Of a stretch of 64,000 bases of DNA, positions 8,844-18,033 are shown in pieces (the stretch's first letter is position 1; each line of letters begins with the position of its first letter). The stretch is from positions 434,001-498,000 of the forward strand of contig NZ_CP031013.1 of NCBI RefSeq assembly GCF_003711205.1. The letters run 5' to 3'. The position numbers and the translations under genes are program-made. The notes under the pieces were generated by a model. The model was not told where the DNA came from. It worked only from the letters and a program-made list of their open reading frames with translations, and searched no databases. The DNA is from Polaromonas sp. SP1 (GTDB lineage Bacteria; Pseudomonadota; Gammaproteobacteria; Burkholderiales; Burkholderiaceae_C).

Positions 8844-10625
8844 ATGAAGAAAAAACTTGGCCTTGCCATCAGCGGCCTGTGGCTCGCAGCACCTTTTGTC
8901 CTGGCACAGACAGCCGAGCCCCCCGAGCCCCTGCTGGCGGCGCCTTCGACGCTGGCCGAGGCCAAGGCTGCGCAGGAGACAACGCCCTCCTCGCTCCTGG
9001 ACAGCGCCCTTTTCTACCAGCTGCTGGTGGGCGAGATGACCCTGCAGGACGGCGAGCCCGCCGCCGGCTTTGCGCTCATGCTGGATGCGGCCCGCAAAAC
9101 CAGCGACCCCCAGCTTTACCAGCGCGCCACGGACATCGCACTGCAGTCGCGCTCGGGCGACGCCGCACTGCAGGCCGCCCGTGCCTGGAAGCAGGACCAG
9201 CCCGCCTCGCGCGAAGCCAACCGCTATGTCCTGCAGATCCTGCTGGCGCTCAACCGCATCGCCGACACGGCCGAACCGCTGCAAACCGAAATGCGGCTGG
9301 CTTCCGAAATCGAGCGCCCGGCGGCGCTCGCCGCGGTGCCGCGCGCCTATGCCCGCGTCACGGACAAAAAGCTCGCCAGCACCGTCGTTGAGCAAGCCCT
9401 GGCCGATTACCTGGCCAACGCCGGAACCGCCGGCCCCGCCTGGACGGCGGTGGGACGCATGCGCCTCGCTGCGGGCGACGCCGGCGGTGCATTGGCTGCG
9501 GCAAAGCGCGCCCAGGCGGCCGCCCCCCAGTCGGAAGGCCCGGCGCTGGTCGCCCTGGAATTGATGGATCCGAAGCAGCCTGAAGCTGAAAGCCTGGTCC
9601 GCAACTACTTCGAAGGCAATCCCAAGGCCATGCCTGAAATCAGGATGGGCTATGCCAGGGCCCTGCTCGACGCGCAGCGCTACGCCGAGGCCAGCGCCCA
9701 GTTGCAGGTCGTGACGCGCGACAAACCCGATCTTGCGGAAGGATGGCTGGTGCTGGGCTCCCTGCAGCTGCAGGACAACCAGCTCGCCCCGGCCCAGGCC
9801 TCGCTGGAGCGTTATGTCGCCCTGGCGCAGCAACAATCGCCCGACGGCGAACGCAACCGGGGCCTGGCACAGGCCTACCTTGCCCTCTCGCAACTGGCGG
9901 AAAAGCGCAAGGACTACGCGGCGGCCGAAGGGTGGCTCGCCAAAATAGAAAACCCCGCCGACCTGGCGATGGCGCAAACCCGGCGCGCCTCCATCCTGGC
10001 CAGCCAGGGCAAGCTGGAAGAAGGCCGCCAGCTGCTGCGCAAGCTGCCCGAGCGCAATCCGGCAGACGCCCGCCTGAAGTTGAACGCGGAAGTGAGCCTG
10101 CTTCGCGAGTTCAAGCAGTACAAGCCGGCCTATGACCTCCTCGCGCAGGCGCTGGCCAAAACGCCGGATGAGCCCGACCTGCTGTACGACCAGGCCATGA
10201 TGGCCGAAAAACTCGGTGACCTGGACGGCATGGAACGCCTGCTGCGCCGGGTCATCCAGGTCAAGCCCGACCAGCACCATGCCTACAACGCCCTCGGATA
10301 TTCGTTTGCAGACCGCAATGTGCGGCTGCCGGAAGCACGCCAGCTGATCCAGAAAGCGCTGGAATTCGCGCCGTCCGATCCCTTCATCCGCGACAGCCTG
10401 GGCTGGGTGGAATTTCGCATGGGCAATAACGCCGAGGCCGTGCAGATTTTTGAGGCCGCCTACAAGGCCAAGCCCGATGCGGAGATCGCCGCGCATTTCG
10501 GCGAAGTGCTCTGGGCCATGGGCCAGCGCGACCGCGCCATCGCCATCTGGAAGGAAGGCCGGCTGCTCAACCCGGAAAACGAAACCCTGCTCGAAACGCT
10601 CAAGCGCCTGCGCGTGAAGCTGTAA
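8844..10625 (+). CDS. Secreted TPR-repeat protein
   Basis: Predicted envelope protein of 593 residues with a signal peptide (MKKKLGLAISGLWLAAPFVLA, cut after about residue 21). Many degenerate tetratricopeptide repeats follow; the clearest are near the C-terminus, such as HHAYNALGYSFADRN and PFIRDSLGWVEFRMG. TPR arrays mediate protein-protein contacts. The start at ATG 8844 is chosen for the signal peptide; the frame is open further upstream but runs over the mutM promoter side. It lies 15 bp ahead of lolB, so a role in outer-membrane lipoprotein or envelope assembly is plausible, by context only. Confidence 0.8.
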   Translation: MKKKLGLAISGLWLAAPFVLAQTAEPPEPLLAAPSTLAEAKAAQETTPSSLLDSALFYQLLVGEMTLQDGEPAAGFALMLDAARKTSDPQLYQRATDIALQSRSGDAALQAARAWKQDQPASREANRYVLQILLALNRIADTAEPLQTEMRLASEIERPAALAAVPRAYARVTDKKLASTVVEQALADYLANAGTAGPAWTAVGRMRLAAGDAGGALAAAKRAQAAAPQSEGPALVALELMDPKQPEAESLVRNYFEGNPKAMPEIRMGYARALLDAQRYAEASAQLQVVTRDKPDLAEGWLVLGSLQLQDNQLAPAQASLERYVALAQQQSPDGERNRGLAQAYLALSQLAEKRKDYAAAEGWLAKIENPADLAMAQTRRASILASQGKLEEGRQLLRKLPERNPADARLKLNAEVSLLREFKQYKPAYDLLAQALAKTPDEPDLLYDQAMMAEKLGDLDGMERLLRRVIQVKPDQHHAYNALGYSFADRNVRLPEARQLIQKALEFAPSDPFIRDSLGWVEFRMGNNAEAVQIFEAAYKAKPDAEIAAHFGEVLWAMGQRDRAIAIWKEGRLLNPENETLLETLKRLRVKL

Positions 10626-10640
10626 CCGGAAACCCTCACC

Positions 10641-11162
10641 TTGCCGCTCCTTTTTCGCACGCGCCCGGCGCACCTGGCTTTTCTTTGGGCAAGCGTTTTT
10701 GCTCTCCTTTTGATAGCAGGGTGTGCACAGCCCATAAGGGCTACAGGCCAAAATGGCTTGAATAGTGAATTTTGGTCCGGCCGCATCAGTTTGCAGGTGC
10801 AAAGTGAGCCCGCACAATCTTTTTCCGCCAGCTTCGAGCTCAAGGGCCGGCCCGAGCGGGGTGAACTCTCGCTGATCAGCCCCCTGGGCAGCGTCCTCGG
10901 CGTGCTGCGCTGGTCGCCTGGCGAGGCCGTGCTGGACTCAGGCAACGGCAAGATCCAGCGCTTTGCGTCCGTCGACGAATTGATGGCGCAGGCCACCGGC
11001 GCGGCCGTTCCGCTGGCTGCGCTCTTCGCATGGCTTCAGGGCGAGCCCGCCAGCGCCAGCGGCTGGTCTGCCGACCTTTCCCGCCACCAGGAAGGCCGTA
11101 TTTCCGCCAAAAGAACCGATCCCGCGCCGCAAGCCGACCTGCGCGTTGTGCTTGACCAGTAA
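10641..11162 (+). CDS. lolB: Outer-membrane lipoprotein receptor LolB
   Basis: Accepts lipoproteins from the LolA chaperone and inserts them into the outer membrane; itself a lipoprotein. The start is a TTG. The signal peptide ends in lipobox LIAGC, with the acylated Cys28. The mature domain carries the family pattern FWSGRISLQV, SFELKG and the LGVLRWSPG block. At 173 residues it is slightly short. It sits between the TPR gene and ispE, the common betaproteobacterial context. Residues 21-40, including the lipobox and the first mature residues, are encoded by a copy of dispersed repeat family A, so the repeat supplies part of the sorting signal. Confidence 0.85.
   Translation: MPLLFRTRPAHLAFLWASVFALLLIAGCAQPIRATGQNGLNSEFWSGRISLQVQSEPAQSFSASFELKGRPERGELSLISPLGSVLGVLRWSPGEAVLDSGNGKIQRFASVDELMAQATGAAVPLAALFAWLQGEPASASGWSADLSRHQEGRISAKRTDPAPQADLRVVLDQ
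10700..10760 (+). repeat. Family A palindromic repeat within lolB
   Basis: GCTCTC...GATAGC (one mismatch from the palindrome) followed by a tail with AGCCCATAAGGGCTACAGGCCAAAATGG, the same organisation as the intergenic copies. It is read in frame as Ala-Leu-Leu-Leu-Ile-Ala and encodes the lipobox region of LolB. Confidence 0.75.
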
Positions 11163-11213
11163 CGCCGGCCTTCCGCCCGCCTTCGCTTTCGCCTTCCCCC
11201 GCGCCGCCGTGCC

Positions 11214-12152
11214 ATGACCTCACCCCTGCCGCCCTCGCCTGTTTCACCGCCCGCCCGGCCGCTCAAGGCCCTTTACGACGTTGCCGCGCCGGCCAAGCTC
11301 AACCTCTTCCTGCACATCACCGGCCGGCGGGCCGACGGCTACCACCTGCTGCAATCGGTGTTCATGCTGATCGACTGGTGCGACACCCTTCACTTTGAAT
11401 TGCGCACAGACGGCCAGATCAGCCGCGAAGACCTGGGCGGCTCCGCCGGAGTTGGCGACGTGACATCGGACCTTCCCGCCGAAGACCTGGCCGTGCGGGC
11501 CGCCAGGGCGTTGCAGGCGGCCTGCGGCACGGCGCTGGGCGTTCACATCGGCCTGCACAAGCGGATTCCCTCACAAGCCGGCATGGGCGGCGGCTCCTCG
11601 GATGCGGCCAGCTGCCTGCTGGCGCTGCAGCGGCTGTGGGGCGTCAGCCTGCCGGCGCCGCGGTTGCACGCCATCGCCCTCAAGCTGGGCGCGGATGTGC
11701 CCTTTTTCCTCTCGGGCGGCAACGCCTGGGTCGAGGGCATCGGCGAAAAAATCACGCCGCTGGCCCTGCCGCCGGCCCGCTTTGTCGTGGTCAAACCACC
11801 CGCCGGGCTCCCCACGCAAGGTATTTTCAGCGCGCCGGGGCTCAAACGCGACACAGAAACTGCTACAATCCAAGGCTTTGCTGCAAATGCTGAAGGCCAA
11901 ATGAAATCAGTCGATTTCGGTTTTGGCCGCAACGACTTGCAGCCGGTAGCGCAGGAGATGTGCCCGCAGATTGGCCAGTCGCTCGACTGGCTTGAACGCA
12001 AGGGACTTCAAGGGCGCATGACCGGCTCCGGAAGTGCTGTATTTGCGCAACTGCTGCACGAGGCAGATTTGCCCGACTTATCAGGTTTGCCTGATGGCTG
12101 GAAAATCCGCAAATGCAGTAATTTGGCGGTGCATCCACTGGCCGGTTGGTAA
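11214..12152 (+). CDS. ispE: 4-diphosphocytidyl-2-C-methyl-D-erythritol kinase IspE
   Basis: GHMP kinase of the MEP isoprenoid pathway; phosphorylates CDP-methylerythritol. The early block PAKLNLFLHITGRR is followed by the ATP-binding glycine loop GMGGGSSDAAS and then GADVPFFLSGG. Its 312 residues exceed the usual 285 or so because of an N-terminal extension of about 20 residues (Pro/Ser rich before ALYDVAAPAK) and a small insertion around residues 216-236. The ATG at 11214 is 51 bp after lolB. It is followed by tRNA-Gln, prs, rplY and pth, a conserved cluster. Confidence 0.95.
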   Translation: MTSPLPPSPVSPPARPLKALYDVAAPAKLNLFLHITGRRADGYHLLQSVFMLIDWCDTLHFELRTDGQISREDLGGSAGVGDVTSDLPAEDLAVRAARALQAACGTALGVHIGLHKRIPSQAGMGGGSSDAASCLLALQRLWGVSLPAPRLHAIALKLGADVPFFLSGGNAWVEGIGEKITPLALPPARFVVVKPPAGLPTQGIFSAPGLKRDTETATIQGFAANAEGQMKSVDFGFGRNDLQPVAQEMCPQIGQSLDWLERKGLQGRMTGSGSAVFAQLLHEADLPDLSGLPDGWKIRKCSNLAVHPLAGW

Positions 12153-12213
12153 AATAACCGCTCCAAAAAAAATGCGCTGCCAAGCGACCTTAAATGGAAA
12201 AGTTTATAGGTCT

Positions 12214-12228
12214 GTTGTTGGCAACAAC
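12214..12228. other. Perfect 7-bp inverted repeat upstream of tRNA-Gln
   Basis: GTTGTTG-G-CAACAAC lies between ispE and tRNA-Gln, 13 bp before the tRNA 5' end. The loop is too short for the full stem, so as DNA it looks like an operator and as RNA it would form a 6-bp hairpin. No known regulator is recognised. Confidence 0.35.
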
Positions 12229-12241
12229 AACTGTCCTGTGT

Positions 12242-12318
12242 AGGGGTGTCGCCAAGCTGGTTAAGGCACCGGATTTTGATTCCGGCATTCGCAGGTTCGA
12301 ATCCTTCCACCCCTGCCA
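12242..12318 (+). tRNA. tRNA-Gln (TTG anticodon)
   Basis: Acceptor stem AGGGGTG pairs with CACCCCT, the discriminator is G and the encoded CCA is at 12316-12318. The anticodon loop TTTTGAT has TTG at 12276-12278, flanked by CCGGA/TCCGG. The body closely resembles enterobacterial tRNA-Gln. It sits between ispE and prs, a typical betaproteobacterial position. Confidence 0.96.
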
Positions 12319-12385
12319 AATTTCTCACCGAGGGCCATAGCCCCGGTGTTGCGGTCCCGCCCGGAGCGGGCCCGCATGACTCCTG

Positions 12386-12426
12386 ACAGACCCGCATGAT
12401 GTGTATCAGCGGGTCTGTGTGTTTTT
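12386..12426 (+). terminator. Rho-independent terminator after tRNA-Gln
   Basis: Perfect 10-bp stem ACAGACCCGC / GCGGGTCTGT with a 13-nt loop followed by GTGTTTTT. It lies in the 228-bp gap before prs and would separate tRNA-Gln transcription from prs, or attenuate read-through into prs. Confidence 0.8.
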
Positions 12427-12546
12427 GGAAACACGCCAGGCAAGCGGCGCTCACTGCCAAGCCCGTTGCAACGTGTTGTCCCGTGCGTCTTTTGCTTCGA
12501 TAAAAATTTCAGCCACGTTCAAGTCCTTGTTGCAGCTGGGCCCCAC

Positions 12547-13521
12547 ATGCAAACGCACCACCCCGATTTCATGGTTTTCACCGGCAATGCCAATCCGAGC
12601 ATGGCCTCCGACATCGCCCAGCACCTGGGCATTTCACTGGGTGCAGCCCATGTCGGCCGGTTTTCGGATGGTGAAGTCACCGTCGAGATCCAGCAAAACG
12701 TACGGGCCCGTGATGTGTTTGTGGTGCAGTCGACCTGCGCGCCGACCAACGACAACCTGATGGAACTGCTCATCATGGTCGACGCGCTCAAACGTGCTTC
12801 GGCCGAGCGCATCGCCGCGGTGATCCCGTATTTCGGCTATGCGCGGCAAGACCGCCGCCCGCGTTCGGCGCGGGTGCCGATCACGGCCAAGGTGGTGGCC
12901 AACATGCTGCAGGCCGTGGGCGTGTCGCGCGTATTGACGATGGACCTGCATGCCGACCAGATCCAGGGCTTTTTTGATATTCCGGTCGACAACATTTATG
13001 CGTCGCCGGTTTTGCTGGGCGACCTGCGCCAGAAGAATTACACCGACCTGATGGTCGTGTCGCCCGATGTGGGCGGCGTGGTGCGCGCCCGGGCGCTGGC
13101 CAAGCAGTTGGGCTGCGACATGGCCATCATCGACAAGCGCCGCCCCAAGGCGAACGTCTCCGAAGTGATGCACGTGATCGGCGACATCGAAGGCCGCAAC
13201 TGCGTGATCATGGACGACATGATCGATACGGCCGGCACGCTGGTCAAGGCGGCCGAGGTGCTCAAGGAGCGCGGCGCCAAGAAAGTTTATGCGTATTGCA
13301 CGCACCCGATTTTTTCGGGCCCGGCCATCGACCGCATCGCCCAGGGCGACGCACTCGATGAGGTGGTGATCACCAACACCATCCCGCTGAGCCCCCATGC
13401 AGCAAGCTGCAAGAAGATTCGCCAGCTCTCCGTGGCGCCGCTGATCGCTGAAACCATCCAGCGCATCGCCAAGGGAGAGTCGGTCATGAGTTTGTTTTCG
13501 GACCAGGACAACCTGTTCTGA
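12547..13521 (+). CDS. prs: Ribose-phosphate pyrophosphokinase
   Basis: Makes PRPP from ribose-5-phosphate and ATP for nucleotide, His, Trp and NAD synthesis. Clear landmarks are [22 protein letters not shown], the divalent-cation/PRPP site [12 protein letters not shown] and the PRPP loop DDMIDTAGT. The start is the ATG at 12547, giving 324 residues; the frame runs 81 bp further upstream without family sequence. Its own promoter probably lies in the leader (GATAAAAAT near 12500), and it is followed by a terminator. Confidence 0.97.
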   Translation: MQTHHPDFMVFTGNANPSMASDIAQHLGISLGAAHVGRFSDGEVTVEIQQNVRARDVFVVQSTCAPTNDNLMELLIMVDALKRASAERIAAVIPYFGYARQDRRPRSARVPITAKVVANMLQAVGVSRVLTMDLHADQIQGFFDIPVDNIYASPVLLGDLRQKNYTDLMVVSPDVGGVVRARALAKQLGCDMAIIDKRRPKANVSEVMHVIGDIEGRNCVIMDDMIDTAGTLVKAAEVLKERGAKKVYAYCTHPIFSGPAIDRIAQGDALDEVVITNTIPLSPHAASCKKIRQLSVAPLIAETIQRIAKGESVMSLFSDQDNLF

Positions 13522-13534
13522 CCTGAAACAAAAA

Positions 13535-13587
13535 GCGGCTGCCGTACCCAAGAGGTCCGAGGACTTCACCGGGTGGCAGCCTTTTAA
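13535..13587 (+). terminator. Terminator after prs
   Basis: GGCTGCC / GGCAGCC stem extended by ACCC/GGGT with a bulge, followed by TTTT. It lies in the 111-bp gap between prs and rplY. Confidence 0.6.
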
Positions 13588-13632
13588 ACCAGGACGAGAC
13601 TGGTCGCGGTCCGTTCTTTATTGGAGTTGATT

Positions 13633-14328
13633 ATGAAATTCGTCGCTTTTGAGCGCGCAAAGCAGGGCACGGGTGCGAGCCGCCGTCTCCGCATCACCGG
13701 CCGCACGCCCGGTATTGTTTACGGTGGCACCGGTGAACCCACGCTGATCGAAATCGATCACAACGCGTTGTTCCACGCCATCAAGAAAGAAGCATTCCAT
13801 GCTTCCATCCTCGAGATGGAACTGGCCGGCAAGGCACACAAGGTCCTGCTGCGCGACCTGCAAATGCACCCGTACAAGCAGCAGATCCTGCACATCGACT
13901 TCCAGCGCGTGGAAGCCAAGACCAAGATGACCGTGAAAGTGCCCGTGCACTACAGCGGTGAAGAAGAGTCCCCGGCCGTCAAGACCGAGAACTGCCTGGT
14001 CAACCACGTGATCACCGAATTGACCGTGTCCTGCTTCCCAGCGGACATCCCCGAATTCATCGCCGTCGACCTGAAGGGCCTGAAGAAGGGTTCGCCACTG
14101 CACATCAAGGACATCACCCTGCCAAAGGGCGTGAAGTTCGTGGCCAAGGGCCAGGACAACCCGGTGCTGGTGTCGGTGTCTGCCGTTTCCGAAGAAGCCG
14201 AGGCCGATGCCGCAGCAGCCGCTGCAGCAGCCGCACCGGTGGATCCGAAAGCCGCTAAAGCCGCTGCCGCCAAGGAAGCCAAAGCCGGCGCCAAGGCCGA
14301 CGCTGCCAAGCCTGCCGCCAAGAAGTAA
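13633..14328 (+). CDS. rplY: Ribosomal protein bL25 (CTC family, long form)
   Basis: Binds 5S rRNA in the large ribosomal subunit. The 231-residue long form has the N-terminal L25 beta-barrel (FERAKQGTGASRRLRITG), a C-terminal TL5-like domain and an Ala/Lys-rich tail of about 45 residues (PKAAKAAAAKEAKAGAKA). The ATG at 13633 has GGAG seven bases upstream. A strong terminator follows, so prs and rplY appear to be separate units. Confidence 0.95.
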   Translation: MKFVAFERAKQGTGASRRLRITGRTPGIVYGGTGEPTLIEIDHNALFHAIKKEAFHASILEMELAGKAHKVLLRDLQMHPYKQQILHIDFQRVEAKTKMTVKVPVHYSGEEESPAVKTENCLVNHVITELTVSCFPADIPEFIAVDLKGLKKGSPLHIKDITLPKGVKFVAKGQDNPVLVSVSAVSEEAEADAAAAAAAAAPVDPKAAKAAAAKEAKAGAKADAAKPAAKK

Positions 14329-14358
14329 TCCACTTCCCGCACAGGCCTGAAAAGGCTC

Positions 14359-14396
14359 ACGGCCCTTGTCCTCTTGCAGGACAAGGGCCGTTTTTC
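14359..14396 (+). terminator. Rho-independent terminator after rplY
   Basis: Perfect 14-bp stem ACGGCCCTTGTCCT / AGGACAAGGGCCGT with a 5-nt loop, followed by TTTTTC. This is the strongest terminator in the window. Confidence 0.93.
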
Positions 14397-14441
14397 TTGA
14401 TGGTCACGCGCACCTAGAATCGAGCGGATGGAAATCCTCCA

Positions 14442-15056
14442 ATGATCAAATTGTTTGTAGGCTTGGGCAACCCAGGCCCTGAATACGAAGCCACCCGCCA
14501 TAACGCCGGTTTCTGGTTTATTGACGCGCTCTCGCAAGAGCTGAAAGCCCCACTCAGCCTGGACAAGAGCTACCACGGCCAGGTCGCGCGCATCACGATC
14601 AACGGCCAGAACGTCTGGCTGCTCAAGCCGCTGACCTTCATGAATGTGTCCGGCAAATCGGTGGCGGCGCTTGCGCGCTTTTTCAAGGTCGCGCCAGAAG
14701 AGGTGCTAGTGGCGCACGACGAAATGGACATCGTGCCCGGCCAGGTCAAGCTCAAGTTCAGCGGCAGCCACGCCGGGCACAACGGCCTGCGCGACATCCA
14801 CGCGCAACTGGGCACCGCCGACTACTGGCGGCTGCGCATTGGCGTGGGCCACCCGGGCGTGAAGTCCGAGGTGGTCAATTGGGTGCTGAAAAAGCCCTCA
14901 CAGGAACATCGCGTGGCGATTGAGGACTGCATCGCCCGCTGCATCAAAGCCGTGCCGGAGCTGCTCAAGGGCGAGATGGAAAAGGCCACGATGATGATCC
15001 ACACCAGCACGCCGCCACGGCCCAAGCCGCCGCGCAAGATCGATACGGAAGACTGA
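14442..15056 (+). CDS. pth: Peptidyl-tRNA hydrolase
   Basis: Releases tRNA from peptidyl-tRNA that has dropped off the ribosome. The family N-terminus [22 protein letters not shown] contains the catalytic His and the key Asn residues. [11 protein letters not shown], then [10 protein letters not shown] and [13 protein letters not shown] follow. It has 204 residues, with a basic Pro-rich tail (PPRPKPPRK). The ATG at 14442 is 46 bp after the rplY terminator. A family A repeat lies directly behind it. Confidence 0.97.
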   Translation: MIKLFVGLGNPGPEYEATRHNAGFWFIDALSQELKAPLSLDKSYHGQVARITINGQNVWLLKPLTFMNVSGKSVAALARFFKVAPEEVLVAHDEMDIVPGQVKLKFSGSHAGHNGLRDIHAQLGTADYWRLRIGVGHPGVKSEVVNWVLKKPSQEHRVAIEDCIARCIKAVPELLKGEMEKATMMIHTSTPPRPKPPRKIDTED

Positions 15057-15069
15057 GTCAGGCAGCTTT

Positions 15070-15130
15070 ATGCTATCTTTTTGATAGCTATAGGCCCAGG
15101 TATAGTCTAGGCTAGAGGCCGATTTGGCCA
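15070..15130 (+). repeat. Family A palindromic repeat, intergenic, near consensus
   Basis: TGCTATCTTTTTGATAGCTA hairpin, then about 30 nt, then GGCTAGAGGCCGATTTGGCC. It fills the gap between the convergent genes pth and the ferredoxin, and it is the best-preserved full-length copy with both the hairpin and the GGCC(N)ATTTGGCC end. Confidence 0.85.
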
Positions 15131-15134
15131 ATAA

Positions 15135-15915
<781 letters not shown>

Positions 15916-15992
15916 AGTGGGAATTATGCCCGCCCTGCCCTTTTTCCCATCGTGGGGCCGCTGTAACCACGAGGCAGGCAAGGCTGGCAGGT

Positions 15993-16646
15993 TTAGCCCT
16001 CTAGCGCGCCCAGCCCGGCCAGCAAATGGAAATGCACCGCCCCGGCCTTGCCGCTGCGGTGCACCTGCAGGCCCAGCGGCGCCAGTTCTTCGTCGCTCCA
16101 GGGCTTGGGCGCCTCCAGGTAGACCACGCCGGTCGGGCCTATGGCCTGGGCTGCGGCTTTGAGGGTGGATTCGAACAGCGCCGACTCAAAGGGCGGATCC
16201 AGCAGCACCAGCTGCAGGCTGCCTGGCGATACGCGTTTGAGGGCACTCAGGCCGTCGCCGCGCTCGATGCGGCACATATCGGCCTTGAGCTTGGCCTGCA
16301 CCGCCTTGAGCTGCAGCGCCAGGGCCGGGTCCTGCTCGCACAGCAGCACGTCGGCGGCGCCACGCGAGGCGGCCTCAAAGCCCAGCGCGCCGGTGCCGGC
16401 AAACACGTCAATGCAGCGCCAGCCCGTCAGGTCCTGGCCCAGCCAGTTAAAGAGCGTTTCGCGCACGCGGTCGGGCGTGGGGCGAAGGCCGGGCTTGCTG
16501 GGCACCGGCAGCTTGGTGCGCTTGTACAGCCCGCCGATGATGCGGATCTCGCCGGGCGGAACGGTCTTGCGGCCCACCACCTTGCCGCCTTTGGGTTTGG
16601 CCGCGGTTTTGGCGGGCGCGGGGGATGACGCGGGGGTGTATTTCAT
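15993..16646 (-). CDS. rsmD: 16S rRNA (guanine966-N2)-methyltransferase RsmD
   Basis: SAM-dependent methylation of G966 in the small-subunit rRNA. SAM motif VFAGTGALGFEAASRGA and catalytic DPPFE are present, as is the RVRETLFNWL block. The 217 residues include a basic Ala/Pro/Lys-rich N-terminal extension. Its ATG overlaps the stop of the upstream M16 peptidase gene by 4 nt, so it is translationally coupled. Confidence 0.95.
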   Translation of the reverse strand: MKYTPASSPAPAKTAAKPKGGKVVGRKTVPPGEIRIIGGLYKRTKLPVPSKPGLRPTPDRVRETLFNWLGQDLTGWRCIDVFAGTGALGFEAASRGAADVLLCEQDPALALQLKAVQAKLKADMCRIERGDGLSALKRVSPGSLQLVLLDPPFESALFESTLKAAAQAIGPTGVVYLEAPKPWSDEELAPLGLQVHRSGKAGAVHFHLLAGLGALEG

Positions 16647-18007
16647 GGCGCGGCGCCCAGAATGACAGTGACCATTTTTTCGGGTTGCAGCTTGCGCGCA
16701 AAAGCGGCCTTGATGTCGGCCACCGTGACCTTGTCGACCTGCTGCGTCCAGGTGTCCAGGTAGTCCAGCGGCAGGCCGTTCCAGGCGATGCTGGCGATGT
16801 TGTCGAGCAGTTTGCGGTTGCTGTCGATGCGCAGCGCAAAGCCGCCTATGAGATTGTCTTTGGCGGCCTTCAGTTCGGTCTCGGTGGGGCCCTGGGTGAC
16901 AAAGTCCTTGACCACATCGCGCACCAGCGTCACGGCCTGCCCGGCCTGGTCGGGCCGCGTCTGCAGGCCCACGGTGAAGCTGCCGGCATGCAGGCCGGGC
17001 GAGAAATAGCTGTAGACACCGTAAGTCAGCCCCCGCTTTTCACGCACTTCCAGCGTCAGGCGCGAGACAAAACCGCCGCCGCCCAGGATGTAGTTGCCGA
17101 CGGTCAGGGGAAAGTAGTCCGGGTCGTCGCGCTTGAAGCCGGGCTGGCCCATGAGCACATGGGCCTGCGCCGAATCAAAGGGAATGCGTTTTTCCTCGGC
17201 TTGGGCCAGCGGCGCCACTTCGGGCACCTGCGGCATGGACGGCAGTCCGGCGCAAGGCACCTGCGGCAAGCGCGACAGCAGGCGCGCCGCGATCGCATCG
17301 GCCTGCGCGCGCGTCACCGCACCCACCATGCTGATACGCGCGCGGCAGGCCACCACGCCTGCGGTATGGAAGGCGCGCATGTCGGCGATGCTGATGCGCG
17401 ACAGCGTGGCCTCGGTCACCTCATAGCCGTAGGGATGCGTGCCGTACACCGCCTTCGCGTAGGCGCGGGCAATGATGCTGCCGGGCCGGGTGTAGGACTC
17501 CTTGAGCGAGGCCACCATGCGCTCGCGTTCTCGCTGCCAGATGGCGCCCGGGAAGGACGGCTCCGCGATCTGGCGGGCCGCGAGCGCCACGGCCTTGTCG
17601 AGCAGCTCGGGGTCGGTCAGCGACCGGAGCGAAAAACCCAGGCGCTCACCGGTGGCGCTGGCGCCGAACTGCGCGCCCAGATCGGCCCAGGCCTCGCTGA
17701 GCGTGTTCTCGTCCATGGCCGGCGCACCATTTTTGGCCTCCAGGCCTTTGTCCAGCATGATCGCGACCATGCTCGCCAGGCCCGCCTGGGCGGCCGGGTC
17801 GCGCCGGGTGCCGGCGTCGAAATCAATCTGCACGTCCACCATGGCAATGGCCGGGCTTTCGACCAGGTAGACCTGCGCACCGCCGGCCTGAGTCCAGTGC
17901 TGGATCGGGATGGCGGCCAGGGCGCCCGCCTGGAAATTCAAGCAAAAAATGCCTGTAGCCAAAGCCAGTATTAGGCTTGTAGCTCTCTTTTTAATAGCAA
18001 TCATCAT
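16643..18007 (-). CDS. M16 peptidase family protein, non-catalytic partner
   Basis: 454-residue secreted protein with the fold of zinc-dependent M16 peptidases. The HxxEH zinc motif is absent: the equivalent stretch reads GLASMVAIMLDKG. The R...Y motif of the partner subunit is retained (EKRGLTYGVYS). This matches two-gene M16 systems in which one subunit carries zinc and the other completes the active site. The catalytic partner is encoded 26 bp upstream. The signal peptide (residues 1-31) is largely encoded by a family A repeat: residues 3-23, IAIKKRATSLILALATGIF. The role is probably periplasmic peptide degradation, by family. Confidence 0.88.
   Translation of the reverse strand: MMIAIKKRATSLILALATGIFCLNFQAGALAAIPIQHWTQAGGAQVYLVESPAIAMVDVQIDFDAGTRRDPAAQAGLASMVAIMLDKGLEAKNGAPAMDENTLSEAWADLGAQFGASATGERLGFSLRSLTDPELLDKAVALAARQIAEPSFPGAIWQRERERMVASLKESYTRPGSIIARAYAKAVYGTHPYGYEVTEATLSRISIADMRAFHTAGVVACRARISMVGAVTRAQADAIAARLLSRLPQVPCAGLPSMPQVPEVAPLAQAEEKRIPFDSAQAHVLMGQPGFKRDDPDYFPLTVGNYILGGGGFVSRLTLEVREKRGLTYGVYSYFSPGLHAGSFTVGLQTRPDQAGQAVTLVRDVVKDFVTQGPTETELKAAKDNLIGGFALRIDSNRKLLDNIASIAWNGLPLDYLDTWTQQVDKVTVADIKAAFARKLQPEKMVTVILGAAP
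17938..18001 (-). repeat. Family A palindromic repeat forming a signal peptide
   Basis: On the minus strand: TTGCTATTAAAAAGAGAGCT, then a tail with CCTAATACTGGCTTTGGCTACAGGCATTTTTTGC. It is read as Ile-Ala-Ile-Lys-Lys-Arg-Ala and onward, giving the positively charged n-region and the hydrophobic core of the M16 partner's signal peptide. The tail closely matches the intergenic copy at 44685-44750. Confidence 0.8.
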
Positions 18008-18033
18008 GGAAATTCAGGCCGTTCGTTCAGGTG

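Noticed and set aside
11850..11910. Possible further family A copy inside ispE
   Set aside because: It has CTGCTAC and GGCCAAATG in the right order but no palindrome, so I did not count it.
12361..12428. Possible riboswitch in the prs leader
   Set aside because: The structure is explained by a terminator for tRNA-Gln; no known purine or PRPP riboswitch motif is recognisable.
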